64,000 nucleotides of DNA from Aurelia coerulea (lineage: Eukaryota; Cnidaria; Scyphozoa; Semaeostomeae; Ulmaridae), in NCBI GenBank assembly GCA_039566865.1, contig CM076959.1, positions 12,569,501 through 12,633,500 of the forward strand, read 5' to 3'. The position numbers and the translations under genes are program-made. Numbering within the stretch: position 1 is the first letter of the stretch; each line of letters starts with the position of its first letter. The notes under the pieces were generated by a model. It worked only from the letters and a program-made list of their open reading frames with translations, was not told the DNA's origin and did no database searches. This document shows, piece by piece, positions 23,854 to 36,600 of this stretch.

Positions 23854-24957
23854 GGTAGATAGCAGAAAGACATCCCGCTTCTATCCTGATCCCACAAAGC
23901 AAGCAAAAGAAGTCGTTTTCTCGAAAAAACTTTTGAAGGAACTGCACCCCCCTCTAACTTTCAATGACCATCACATAGTTGCTGACAACAGCAACAAACA
24001 TCTTGGACTAATCTGGGATGAAAAACTTTCTTTTGCTGAGTATGTGAAGGAAGCAATTATTAAGGCTAAGCGTGGAATTGGAATTATTCGCTTTTTGTCA
24101 AAATAAGTTTCAAGAAATGTACTTGACCAGATGTATGAGCTCTACGTCAGACATCATATTGATTACGGCGATGTAATTTACCGTGATCAAAGCATGTGCC
24201 TTTCTCGTAAACTGGGATCAACTCAATATAAGGCAGCTCAGGCTGTTAGCAGGGCATGGAAGGGTACAAACAGGGACAGACTTCTTGAGGAGCTCGGCTG
24301 GGAGACACTTGGTAACAGACGAGGGTACTGTAGATTACTTCTATTTTATAAGATTGTTAACAATCATGCTGCTCGCTATTTGAGAGATTATATTCCACAA
24401 GAAAATGTCATCCAATACAATCTACGGCATCCTCCTTTGCTTAGAGAAAACATGTCACATACACTTAGATTCTCAAAAACCTTCTTCCCATTCTGAACTA
24501 ACGCATGGAACAACCTGACCACCGACATATGAAGTGCTCCGACCATATCCTCGTTTAAAAAGTTGCTAATTTCTATCATTCGACCAATCAAGAAGTCATT
24601 GCACGGTATAGCCAACAGCTATGAGTCAGCACTTATGACAAGACTTCGTGTAAATTTTTCTGATTTAAACGTACACAGATTTGAAAATAATTTTGCTTGT
24701 GAAAGCCCTATGTGTAAATGTAATCTTGGGGACGAATCAACAATCCACTATTTCCTGCAATGCAATCGCTATACAACTCAGAGAAGTAACCTGATTGATG
24801 AGGTATCTGATATAGTTGGCAATGATATTTCAAAATTACCTGATGACCATTTATGTGATCTGCTCCTATTTGGTAGTGAAGCTTACAATGAGATAGCCAA
24901 TGAAATGATATTGAAATGTTTTGTCAAATTCATCAAGTTTACTAAACGTTTTAGATA
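23854..24957 (+). pseudogene. LINE C ORF2 C-terminal part, broken
   Basis: Frames 23852-24106, 24131-24496 and 24563-24958 form one degenerate protein. Landmarks are F-N-D-H-H, K-H-L-G-L-I-W-D-E-K-L-S-F, L-Y-V-R-H-H-I-D-Y-G-D-V-I-Y, L-E-E-L-G-W-E-T-L, and the end motif C-K-C-x7-H-Y-F-L-Q-C. A stop at 24104-24106 and two frame breaks inactivate it. It aligns with the LINE A ending. Confidence 0.82.
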
Positions 24958-25260
24958 ACTTCGTCATTGCATTCTGTATCAGATAGATTGGGGTGGCTCT
25001 GCTTTCCAGTCTGATAGGTGCGGTGGGCCGGCTTCATTCCCCTTCTCTGGGTGGCTGTTGGCTGCGCTGGGGCCTGTCGGTCTTTCGGGCTCCGTGGAGC
25101 GTTCGTTCCTGGGTGTCGGGGGTCGATTTGTTCCTGGGTGGTCGATAGTTTTTTGGGGTGGTTGCGGGTTCGTCTTCCGCGCTCGTTGGGGGTGGGGACA
25201 GAATAGCCCCAAACATATGGCCTTGGACTACGATCATGTAAATAAAGTACTTTTACTTTT
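23854..25260 (+). mobile_element. LINE C, 5' truncated, same family as LINE A
   Basis: Begins abruptly inside the reverse transcriptase thumb and runs through the C-terminal domain (to 24957), then a GC-rich 3' UTR (24963-25200) and a tail ending in TAAAGTACTTTTACTTTTAC. The similar tail at 52015-52030 suggests related elements use this 3' end. Confidence 0.8.
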
Positions 25261-25494
25261 ACAATACAATGGTATGTATAGTATTTTTTGTTTATGTATC
25301 GTCTTTTAAGTAGTGTAATGTTTTCGTTTGTTGTAAAATAATAGTTATTTGATCTGTCGAGTTTGGACGCGCCTTGATAACATTATGATCTCTGCCTCCA
25401 TCTCAACAGTAGATGAAATTGAGTTGCATTTTTTTTTGTATTTCAACTTTTATTTATTAGAGAAATAATAGCGGGGCATGATTTCTTAGTACCA

Positions 25495-26213
25495 TCACAA
25501 ATCATTTGCATTCCATGAACATTGTCATTTTTCTCAACAATTCTGTCCAGGACTGTAGGCATAATGTAGCGCGAGCGAAGCGAGCACTTTTACTTCATCT
25601 CGTTACATAACTTTAAAAAGTGAGCATACTGTTTGAGGCTTTAAGGCCACGTCCGATACTTAAAAAGTTTCTGGTGTATCTCAGGTCAAACTTTTTTAGG
25701 CTTTAAAGCCACGTCTGATACTTAAAGTTTCTAGTGCATCTAAGGTCAAACTTTGATAATCGAAGGAAATTTAGCTTCAGTTTGCCACATAACAGCAGGA
25801 AATTAAAAAAATATGCTTCATGGGTTAAAAAGCAAGAGGTGAAATTGTATAAGAACATATTAACAGTTATCTTAACATTAATAATGCAGATTAAATGGTC
25901 AGTTTAAAAGCAGTATGACTGGTGGCATAAGCCCATTTGAATTTGGGAAGTCAGAGGGCCAGATAAACTTGGAAGGCAACTGGAAAAGATTTTTTACAAG
26001 CCTTTGCGTCTCTTGGTAAACACGATAAGTGGGTTTCTTTACATTTTATATTATATTTATCTTATAGTTTTCAAAAAATCTGGTTTCGAGTAAACTCTAA
26101 ATGTTGACTGTGCAGCGGAGCGCTAATCTTTGCTAAGACGATGAATTGCAAAATGATTAACTGTTCCTGGCGAAAAGAATCTCCTCATGCAAATGCGACA
26201 ATTAAAAAATATT
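25495..26213. repeat. Dispersed non-coding repeat, inverted partner of 1743-2415
   Basis: Reverse complement of 1743-2415 at roughly 85-90 percent by eye. It carries an extra internal duplication around 25650-25750, in which the AAAGTTTCTxGTGxATCTxAGGTCAAAC unit occurs twice. No coding frame. Confidence 0.65.
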
Positions 26214-26388
26214 TTCAATGAGAGTTTCCTGTAGCTATTTGCATGAGACAGACTTTTCTTTCTCAACTTCCTCACTCATAAGTTTCTAATTCGATAGTTC
26301 CCTTTCTCTAATTTTCAAAGATGCCTTAGTAATTATTTGAATGATTAGTTCCATCTTATAGTTTTCTTAATAATCTGACGAAAATTTC

Positions 26389-26462
26389 AGTGGCAGGGAT
26401 AGCATTAAAAGGTCAAGCTGACCTTATTTTTACAATGGTCCCCTTAGAGGTGCCGCTATTGT
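26389..26462 (-). mobile_element. Short LINE 3' UTR fragment
   Basis: Matches the UTR segment at about 23640-23710 in reverse orientation (shared GGCAGGGATAGCA and GGTCCCCTTAGAGGTGC). Confidence 0.6.
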
Positions 26463-26637
26463 AACAAGAGGAACATCACAAAAGGCTTCGAGCAATTTGT
26501 GAGTTAGAATGATAAAGCATCACATATTAAGATAAAGTTTATTATTAAGCTTTGAATGATAAATGTTTGTTGAAGATAGCCTGAAAATTGATGGCAGACC
26601 TTCGAAAAGTGTTTTTATTGATCGCACTCCATGATTC

Positions 26638-26672
26638 TAACCCTGACTCTAACCTTAACCCTAAATCCAACC
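26638..26672. repeat. Degenerate CCCTAA-like repeat
   Basis: TCTAACCCTGACTCTAACC then TTAACCCTAAATCCAACCCC resembles decayed telomere-type units. Short and imperfect. Confidence 0.5.
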
Positions 26673-26900
26673 CCGGTCTCATCTATGATAGATTTCATTC
26701 AAAAAAAATATTTCTGACAGCGATCAAATAAATAAATTAATAAATGAATGAATTGTTTCGACAGCAAACGCAAAACCTCGTCAGAGAATTGGTTATCTTC
26801 ATACATGTTTCGAAAGGCACTCTCACACCTTAAAGAACACAACCAAATATTGAACAGCAGCTGACTCAAGTCATACCATAACGCCCCTATATACTGAATC

Positions 26901-27660
26901 ATGGAGCAGCTCAATTATATAAAACTTGCTCTGAGAAGTACAACACCCTCAAATTGTACAGTGACAATGGCAACACACAGAGAACAACTGGCTCCAGTTA
27001 AGCCAAAGCCTGTGCACTTCAAATTGATTGGATTGACAATCTTTCTTTGCATTGTTATCATAATTGCAGTACTTGGTAACAGTTTTGCATTGATCGCCTT
27101 CAGAATATCTAGAAAACTGCGCAGTGTCACAAATTACTTTATCATAAACCTGTGCATAGCAGATCTGTGTGTTGCTCTGCTTTCCATGCCATTCTGGATC
27201 TCCTTCTTGCTGACGGGTTGGCCTAACAAGAAAAGCGGAGCTGTTTACTCGATTTGGATTTGCCTTGATATCTTTTATGGAACATGGTCAATCATGAGCC
27301 TGGCAGTGATGAGTATCGAGCGTTATGTTTGCATCATCTACCCTCTCAGATACAAGAACATGGTCACCAAGCCAAAAGCTTGGCTTGCTATGGCTCTCGT
27401 TCTCGTCTATGCTGCATTTACGTCTTGTTTGGGATATATTCAGATCTCATTAAACGAGTCTATGGTTGCAGTTGGAATTTTTGTGTTCGCCTATGTTATC
27501 CCTGTGCTCATAAAGATGTTCACATATCGAAAAATCTACAGGGAAGCAAGACGGCAACGCCAGTTCATGATGCAAGAGGAAAGGGATCGACAGCGCCTTT
27601 ATCCACAAGAGACAGTGACCACTGATTCAAGCATAGTTCAATCCTTGTCTGGAAGCAAAC
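26901..27660 (+). CDS. Receptor exon 1 (TM1-TM5)
   Basis: Codes residues 1-253 plus one base. The N-terminus is ~43 residues with a sequon at N18 (N-C-T); a second sequon lies at N185 in loop 2 (N-E-S). Five hydrophobic helices are clear: roughly 41-66, 77-101, 116-142, 158-180 and 188-210. The exon ends at a strong donor, GTGAGT, at 27661. Reading on gives a stop two codons later, which is why splicing is required. Confidence 0.92.
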
Positions 27661-30600
27661 GTGAGTAATCACAGAAAATCTATACCTATATCTATACCTA
27701 TTATCATAGGTATAGATAGATGACGCAAAAGATCAATTTGACGCCTGCTTTCTTGTGTTGTTGCATCTTTTTCGATCAGAGTCTTAATTGACTTTGCTTC
27801 ACTCGTATACTATATACAAATATCTATACCTATATCTATACCTATATCTATACGTATATACCAATGACTCAAGCATCAACATCTATATCACTCGATTATG
27901 ATTTTGAACTTAGGGATAACATTTTCGAGACCCATATCGCACGTATAAATGGTTGTATTATCGGCATAGTTGCATATATCCGTCTCTTTAATCGATAAGA
28001 GAAGTTCTTTGATGTAGATATTGAAAAAAAGAGGTCCAAGGACGGATCCTTGGGGAACACCATGCTGATGATCTTTATAGTTACTGAAAGATCCATTGAT
28101 TTTTACTCTTTGTTGCCGTTTTTGCAGACCATATGCATGTAACTTTGCAATCAATAAGTCATGTCGAATGCAGTCAAAGGCCTTTGAAAGGTTCATGGAG
28201 ATAGCTCCAACTTTGCCACCTTTGTCGAGGCACGTTCTCCATTTTCTGACTGCCAGCATCAATGCATGTTGAGCATTGCAGCCCTTACGAAAACAACAAA
28301 GCAGAGATGTACTACAAGGTTCATGTCTTGGAGCACTTCTTTTTCTGGTCTATATTAACGATCTTCCTTGTAGTTTGAAAAATTCCCTTGTATCTATGTA
28401 TGCAGAGATGGCACAAGCATTTACTATGCCTCTGAATCTGTTTCGGAAATTAATCAAGCAGTTAATGCTGACTTAGAAGCTTTGAAAGGATGGCTAGAAG
28501 GGAATAAGTTGTCTTTAAACGTTGCAAAGACAGAAGCAATGATTATAGGGAGTAATGGTAAGCTGCGAAAAATTGACTCTGTTGATTCAACTAAACCACA
28601 CTTTAAGATTGGTTCCGAGGATATCAAGTTGGTAAAGGAGGTCAAATACCTTGGTGTTCAGGTTGACCATCAACTTAAATGGACATCTCAATTGGCCCTA
28701 ACAACTAATAAGATCTCTAGAGGTATTGGTGTGCTTCGTTATGCCAAGCAGTACCTTCCTATTTCAACTGTCAAGACAATGTATAAGAGTTTGGTTGAGC
28801 CTTATTTTAGATATTGCTGTCCTGTCTGGGGAAATGCTGGGGTGACTGCCATTGAAAAATTGCAGAAACTTCAAAATCGGGCTGCAAAACTCGTCAGCAA
28901 CAGTCCATTTGATGCTACTGCTTTACCAGTTATTCGGGCGCTTAAATGGCCCACTGTCAGGGAGCTTATTGATTGTGAAGCTCAGAAAATGGTCTTTAAA
29001 TCCCTTGATGGGGATGTGCCTTCTTATATGAAAGACATGTTCACGAGAGTCAACAACTCTACCAGTCGTTCTCTTAGAAACGCTGAAGTCAATCTCAGGT
29101 TGCCATTATTAAAATCGGCAGGGGGCAGAAATGTTTCGCGTACCGAGGCGCCAAGCTTTGGAACAGTCTTGGCCCTGAGATCAGAAATACTTCAACCCTG
29201 AGATCGTTTAAAAAGAAGGTGCAACCATGAATTTCTCACCAATTCTTTTCTGTTTTCTTTCATTTATTTATGACAAATTGTAATTAGTTTAGGTTTAGGT
29301 TTAGGCTTAGGTTTAGGTTTTATAACAAATTTCGTTTTTATTGTAAATTAGTAATTATTTGTAAGTTTTTAGCATGGCCCCCTGTAAATTAATTATTATT
29401 ATTGAGGGGCTACCATGGGTAAAAAGGATAAAATGAATGAAAATGAAATGAGATGATCAATACTGAGACATAAGTGCAGAAATTTGAGTACCCATGAGCC
29501 TCTCAAAAATTTTCGAAACTGTTGGGAGCATACTAATATGTCTGTAATTGCTTTTGGACCTTTGACTTCTATTTTAAAAAGAGAAGATACATGGGCTAAA
29601 ATTTTAAAAATCCATAAAAATATGACATGAGACACATTGCTAAAAGTTAACAGTTTCTTTCAAATCAGTTAGTGTCAGTACGTATATACTAAAAGGGCGA
29701 AAAACTTTGGAAATTTGCTTTAGTTACACAATGTTCAGCAAATAGAATAAGAATTTCATTAATAATTAAACTGTAGCCTTTTAAAGCTAATTAGAAAGGG
29801 TTGACTTGAAATACAGGTCATTTTCACAGGGAGGAGCCCATTTAAGCGAAATGCACCCTATAAATCTAGGCCATAAATGTTTGCATTCATCTGTTGCGAA
29901 GAGAAGAAAGGTCGGGGGCCTACAGCAAGGAGCAACAATTTCCTCCTTGGTCAGAATCTAGAAGCCTCTAAAGAGTTTACTTTCTAAGTCTAAAGCTATT
30001 CAAATATGAATTATTTCCGCTAAACGAAGACCTCACGGCAGATCGAACTTTTTAACTATCATTTCAAACAAAGTAGTCTTTTAATAATCAATCTGTAAAT
30101 TTTTTCCTGGGACACCCGGTAGTGTGAAACAAGCTATATCGACTTTAAATTGACCAAATTTTGATCCAATCTTTATTCAAGAGATGTCATACTCTAACAT
30201 CTGTAACATCTCACCAGACTGCACCGCTAATCTTTCATAATGGTGCTAAAATGCTCTTTTTCTCATATTTTAATACAGAAATATTAAGATATGAGAACAA
30301 AGAAAATATAGAGAAACATCATACATTAGTTTATAGCACAACGTCACCCGAGAAAATTAAATAGAAATTCAAATTATAAATACAGTTGTCTGCATTCCTT
30401 CCACAGGAGGGAAACAAGCATGTAGAAGAAAAAGATCCATCCAAAGATCTCTGAGGGATCAGTTTTCCTCAGGAGATTCTTTGGGCCAGAATATTCCTGG
30501 GAATAAGTCACAGTATGTTTGTTCATACGGTAAGTATTTACATCACTAAATCCATTTAAAGCCTCTGTCACATGAAATAAATCATAAACTAGTTTCTAAA

Positions 30601-33600
30601 TGCGAGAAGCTTTGCAATATTTTTGAATATTTATACAGGTAGCATATTTCAGCTACAATGCTTGCCAAAAGTCTTGGAACACGTCTGTTAATGTTGCCTC
30701 GTTTTGCAATTTCTCCCTCTCTACTCTCAAAACGGTGTTGCTCTTTCACGATGAAATAGGGAGAACAGAACGATTGGCAACTCTAATGGAATCCTGCAAC
30801 AATAACCTTGCAAATCAACATTGTTTTGGGGGTGAGTGGGTGTTTAAAATAACCTCTATGGATAGAAATGCGTATTTTCAGGAAATGGCCTAAGTGCTCC
30901 AAGATCTTTTGGGGGCATTGTAGAAATAACTGCCTGACAAACTGAATGGTGAAAATCTTACACTTACAAGTAAACAAGATAGTTAAAAGGTGTACTTTCA
31001 AATGGTGTTTCGAAGTTAGCCAGGGTGGGTGAAAACGTGGTTTCCCTGATAAGGTCATCCCGTGATGTGACTCTTCGATAAGAAAACGCTTCTGCACTGC
31101 ATGTATTCCTAAAAGAAGCTAAAAGCACGTTTGTTTCGACAAGGCGAAGATTTCATTCACTGTCCTTTGAGCACTTAGAAAAGGTTACTGTATATCAGCT
31201 AAGAGCAAGCGAGTTCAATCATGGCTCAACTGAGCAACTGAGCAGCAATAGCAGCAATAACTCAAGTGCAGCTCAACAAATCGTCTTTACATTTTCTGCA
31301 GGTCCCCTGATGGGAGAATCTTCTTGGTATACTTTATGAGACGGGGATCTCGTAATGTACTCATCGGTAACTCTTTTATGAAGGACTTGATCGATATACA
31401 GGGAGAATTCACAAAGCCATAACATTAAAGATTGCAAAGGTACCAAAAGAATCCGTGTAAATGATGGGTGATCCTGTCCAAGATTGCATACAAGCATACT
31501 CAACTCATCCTACAGTGTGTCCCAAAATTTTTTTCGACGTTTGATTAATATTGAAAAATAACAAAACAGGGAGCGGGCTACATGGTAAAATAAGCATATT
31601 GCTGAGAATTGAAATTAATTTTAGACACTAGAAGCTAGCAAATCGGCTAAATATTCATGGAGTTACGAGCTTTCGAAGTTCAAGTTTGTGCGAAAGCTGA
31701 AACCAGACGCCCCAAATTGCATATTTTGTGAAAGTAGAGTCTCGTTTATTCAAAGCAAATCAAATGGACTTTCAAAAGCACTTTCCATAAACTAGCTTTT
31801 CATAACATTGAATAAGGGTTATGGACGCTTGGAGGAATCCTGTTCAGCACAGTTTGGAATTGCCCCGTCTCTCATTGATTAAGTTTTCATTCCATGTTTT
31901 AGACACTTGTATTCTTAAGTAAATTTTGTTAACGGTTACAAGAATTAAATAACTTTGGAAGTCCCATTTGGTTTGCTCTGATATCGACGAGAGGTAAAGC
32001 ATTGGAAAGTCTTCTTTTTCTTCAACTTTAGGACGTCTTTTTGGATAACAAGTCATTTAGGGGCGTCTGGTTTCAGCTTTCGCACACTGTACGGTTTTCA
32101 ATGAGATTAAAAAGATGAATGCCATTAAAAAGACAAGTGGAGCGGTACCTACTGATAAATTAAAATCAGGGAGCTTTACACGGGAGAGGAAACGCGCGCT
32201 GGCGCTGTCTACGATGTGATATGTGAACTCGCTTGTGTGTTGACGTAGCAACGGAGCAAAGATGACTTGGCTTGCCTAGCAATGAGATTTTTGCTGTGGA
32301 GAACGACTGGGAAGAAGACGAGAAGATGGATTGAAATGGGTTTGTCTTAGCAAACAAAGGTTGCACAGCATTTCTACTTGCCTCGCTATTTTATAAACCG
32401 CCCGACCCTCATTCGATTGATTGAAATACTCAAAACTGCGTGAGTTACGAGTCGATAGGTATCTCAGAATGTTGCTGAGGCAGAAAATAGGGCAAAAGCA
32501 CAATCGGTGCAAGTATTACCCCGAAAAAAACCAAAATGTCTCGCGAGTCTCACACTATCTCAGAAACATTTTTCACAAGATATTTTGCCAATGGCTATCA
32601 ACAAATATCTTAAATTGCTCAGAGTTTGACGGGGTTGGGCAGGGTGAAATTTTCACAAATGCGTGTTTGAAGCGTGATGCAAAAGATTTGCTGGCCTAAA
32701 CACCCCTGAAAAGACTTAACCGCTGCAGCCCATTCCTGATACCAAATGTCTGACATAGCCTAAAATGGTTACCATTGCTGTTGAAATTAAATCCAAAAAT
32801 GAAATGCACTGTCCGTCCAAACATCAGCTTCCATCTTATTTTCTCTACAAAGTGCGCGATGCACTGCAAAGGAGGCGCATATCACATCGCAGAATGCAAC
32901 TCAATGCCCGATTCCACTCCCGTGTATAGCCTCAACTGCTTGCTATAGGGAGATGGCATATGATATGTACGACGCAATAGATACGAATGTCTTTCCAGGG
33001 ACCGCGCAGCCATTGGGCTAGGGGGGGCTAAAGCCCCCCACTTTTTTCAAAGATAGGTCTAAAATATTTCAATAATATGGAATTTTCAATATTTTCATAC
33101 ACGCAACTGCTGCATTTGCCGAGAAACCTTATCAATGGCTAGCTAGATGTCTCAAAATCTGACTTCATTCAAATATGAAGCAGTCAAATTTCAACAATCT
33201 AGCGATATTGAACTTTCATAAACAACGAGCAACGCGATGTCCCTCTTGGATATTGCTGACGATGTTGTGAAAAATTAGAATGGGCATCGCAACTTTGGCA
33301 CGTTTGCTTTGACAGATCTTCAGTGGTAATAGTTATGAGAAAAAACGCTTTGCTGTTAATTTTGTTGGTTGTAACAATATGTCTCTTTACATAGTAATTT
33401 AAATCATTTTTGAACCAAACTGACTGTATGTAAATATGGACGTAAATAGTCAAGTCTTTTTTTGAAAAGTGCGTTTTCCGACGTTCTAAAGGGCGTGGTC
33501 TCAAAAGATTTTCCGGGGGCACTGCAAAGGAGGCGCATATCACATCGCAGAATGCAACTCAATGCCCGATTCCACTCCCGTGTATAGCCTCAACTGCTTG

Positions 33601-36600
33601 CTATAGGGAGATGGCATATGATATGTACGACGCAATAGATACGAATGTCTTTCTAGACATCTTAAAGCTTGCAGACGTCAGGCCAATCAGTGTTCTTTCT
33701 TCTATGTCAAAAATTCATGAAAAACTTCTCTCAAAACAAATGTTACCTCACATTAGCCAATATATGTCAGATTTGTTGTGTGGTTTTCGTGAAAATATAG
33801 GACACAAGATGCCCTGATAAGGTTGATAGAACGATGTGACAAGTTGCTTGACAAACGTGGTATAGCTGGAATGGTATTTATGAACCTTTCCAAAGCGTAT
33901 GATTGCATATCTCATGATCTCCTCATAGCAAACTTGAGACCTATTTTTTTGACTTGGGTAGCCTCAGAATGCTCCACAGCTACCTTATTTCACGAAAACA
34001 ATGAGTTAGAATCGACTCTAATCATAGTTCGTGCACGGAGGGGGGGGGGGGTACTTCATTAAAAATTCATACAGGGGTGTGTGCCGCCAGGATTTCTATT
34101 ATGACCCCATTCCCAGAATGTTTGGTCAGATATTGATACCCTATCCCAGAAATTGAAGAAGTAACAAAAATAATTCAACTTTAAAGGGGCATTCTATTTC
34201 AAGGCGAAATTAAGAATATCCTCTCATATGTGGTCACAAGCAGACAAAGCTGGATCAAGTTTACAAGGCACTGCTTGAGAGTCATTTACGATACTGTAAT
34301 AGAATATAGGGCAGTTTATCTGACACCAAACTTGATCACCTTCAGCGTCTGCAGAACAGATTGCACGCTTATAGAGAGCTCCAGATTAAAAGATGGCTGG
34401 AGATGCACTTGGCTGTTTGTTTCGAGCTTGATTAAATATGATAGGGCTATCATGATTTATAAGATAAATAATGATTTGTGCCCTGGCAGCTTGAAAGGAA
34501 GGATCTTAACAAGGTCACACAGCTATCTAACTATCCGTTAAGAAACTCGTCAGATATCGACGTGCCAAGTGGTGCCAAGGTAAAATTTGGAATTTTCAAA
34601 GAGGAGTTTCCATTATTCAGGAGTCAAAGTTTGCAATGAAATTCCATTGAACATCAGAACTAGTCTTACAATTCACACTTTCAAAAAGAAATTGAAGGAT
34701 TTGTTGCTAAGTCAGCAATGATTCCCAAAGCACGATCCCTAGGAAGAACAACATTCTGTAGATTTGTATTTTAAATTTTTTATTATAGTATTTAGGATAT
34801 TATGGTTTTGTTGTTTTTTTTTAATAGCTAGTAGGGTTTTTGTGGATGAATATTATAAATTGAATTAAAATTGACAAATCTGTTCTGAATCGAATTCGGA
34901 AATGACCTCCTGACTCCTGAATACTGGATTGAATTCGGGAATGACCTCTTGACTACTGCACAGACATGTTTGACTAGAGTTTCATGAATAAGATAAGAAT
35001 AAGTTCAAACAAGGTAGTGATCTTCAAGGGTTCCGTAACAGATCACCAGGGCCATTACAACAGTCAAGATAATAAGTGTTAAAATGGCTTATTTTCAAAC
35101 TTTGATGAATTCTAGTTCAGGAAAAAAGTGCTTCATGCAGCTTTGTCAAGGATGACCACAGCAACATATTCAGAGTCTATTGGAGAAAATGTACTTCCGA
35201 AGCTCGCCAGAGATTCAATATTCAGAGCTGCAGAGAAAAACCCATGCTGGAGGAGATTCGTCGAAAAAGCAGCAGAGAATCTGAGTGCAAGAAAAACGAA
35301 ATGCTTCTAAAAGATGGTATTGAAGATTGGATAGATGACCTAGAATCAAAGGAGCCGATTGAGTACATGGATTCTCGCTCTGACGAAATCGAGGTATTGC
35401 TTACTCTTGCTATTAGATTCCAGATAATTTCCCTTCAATCGTCTTCAGGAAGTAAGTTATTTTCAATCAAAAACTAGTTCATCCTTAATTCCTAATGCAA
35501 CTGCTTGCCTTTTTCCCATCAAATTTGAAATAATATTTTCTCGCACATACAAGCAGCTGTCTGGATGTAAATCTTCATGCAGTCGAAATCAAGACAGTAT
35601 ATTACTATTACCATGGAGGTGGGCTGAAAGTTTTTCCTGCAATGTTCGAGGGGGGCAGAAAACATTTCAGGATAAATCGTAGAGGGTTACGAACATTCCA
35701 CCAAACCAAATATTTGTAATTGTCTTCCACCCCCATCCCAGCAAGAATTAATGACCCCTCCCTGATCCACCCGCATTCCAAACCAGGAATAGACTATTGT
35801 CTGTGAGGATATTAATCATAGTTCAAAGATTTCAATCCTGTCGACAAAATCGAATTGGACGGCTGAAAATCAACGAAGTAAGGTCAGCAACAATAGAGGT
35901 CTGGGGTCAACAACCTTCTCAACATACCTCCAATTCTTTGTTAACTAAAGCATGCTTAGGATCAATTAAATGATAAAACCACTATGTTTCAGGGCCTCTT
36001 TTAACATACAAACTAGGGGGCAAAAGCCCCCCAGTCCTCATGCTTGCCCCCCCAGTTACAGTTTTTTACAATGTTTTGCCCCCCTAGTACATGGTCCCTT
36101 TTTTCTTTTTGCTGTTTTGGCCATTGGTACTTTTCACCGTGAAAGAAAAAAGTGTAACCCAAAAGCAATAAATATGCTAAAAATCAAAAGGATGCAGAGA
36201 AAATGATAGTTCCATATATTTCCTTATAGGCAGTAACAGTTAATTACGCCAACTGAACCATTGAAATAATGTACCGGGGGTGAGCTTGGGAAAAGATTTG
36301 CCGCATTCAAAAATTCATAGCATCAAGATAAGAATGATTCAAAATTCTTGTTAGAGCTGGAAGATGAAACAATTTTTTTATTTCGATTAAATTCTATTTC
36401 GTTGAAAAAATCCATGAAAAAGAGCCTAAAACATCAGGAACCTCCTCGCGCGGAACAATATTCAAGGGCATTTCACCTCTCTCGGGAGGAGTTATAAGAA
36501 TGATTTGTTAAACAAATTATGAAGATTCTCCATCCCATGGCAATGAATATGTAGAAGATTGTATTTTCTTTATTGTTCTGTGTGAGAAAATTCTTTATGA

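Larger units (their letters stand above)
28276..29460 (+). mobile_element. CR1-like LINE fragment (plus member of head-to-head pair)
   Basis: Starts at the Q-G-S-C-L-G-A-L-L-F-L-V-Y-I-N-D-L block. The Y-A-D-D site is destroyed by a one-base frameshift near 28408 (M-Y-A-E-M). The frame 28482-29201 then carries the thumb and C-terminal region (K-Y-L-G-V-Q-V-D-H, F-R-Y-C-C-P-V-W-G, L-Q-N-R-A-A-K-L). A 3' UTR with the GCATGGCCCCCTGTAAAT block, also seen at 44790, ends in AAAATGAAATGAG near 29455. Confidence 0.85.
27661..35115 (+). other. Receptor intron 1 (7.5 kb)
   Basis: Bounded by GTGAGT and by TTCTAG. It holds microsatellites, head-to-head LINE fragments (27888-29460), a TTTAGG tract, MITE ends, a TIR element (31513-32089), a 135-bp direct duplication and LINE E. 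Confidence 0.65.

Noticed and set aside
26638..26672. CCCTAA-like repeats as a telomere remnant
   Set aside because: Too short and degenerate, and mid-chromosome in context.
29288..29320. TTTAGG tract as telomeric DNA
   Set aside because: Only about five units, inside a LINE 3' UTR.
35128..35310. Alternative frame over receptor exon 2
   Set aside because: It does not splice in phase with exon 1 and lacks a donor in frame.
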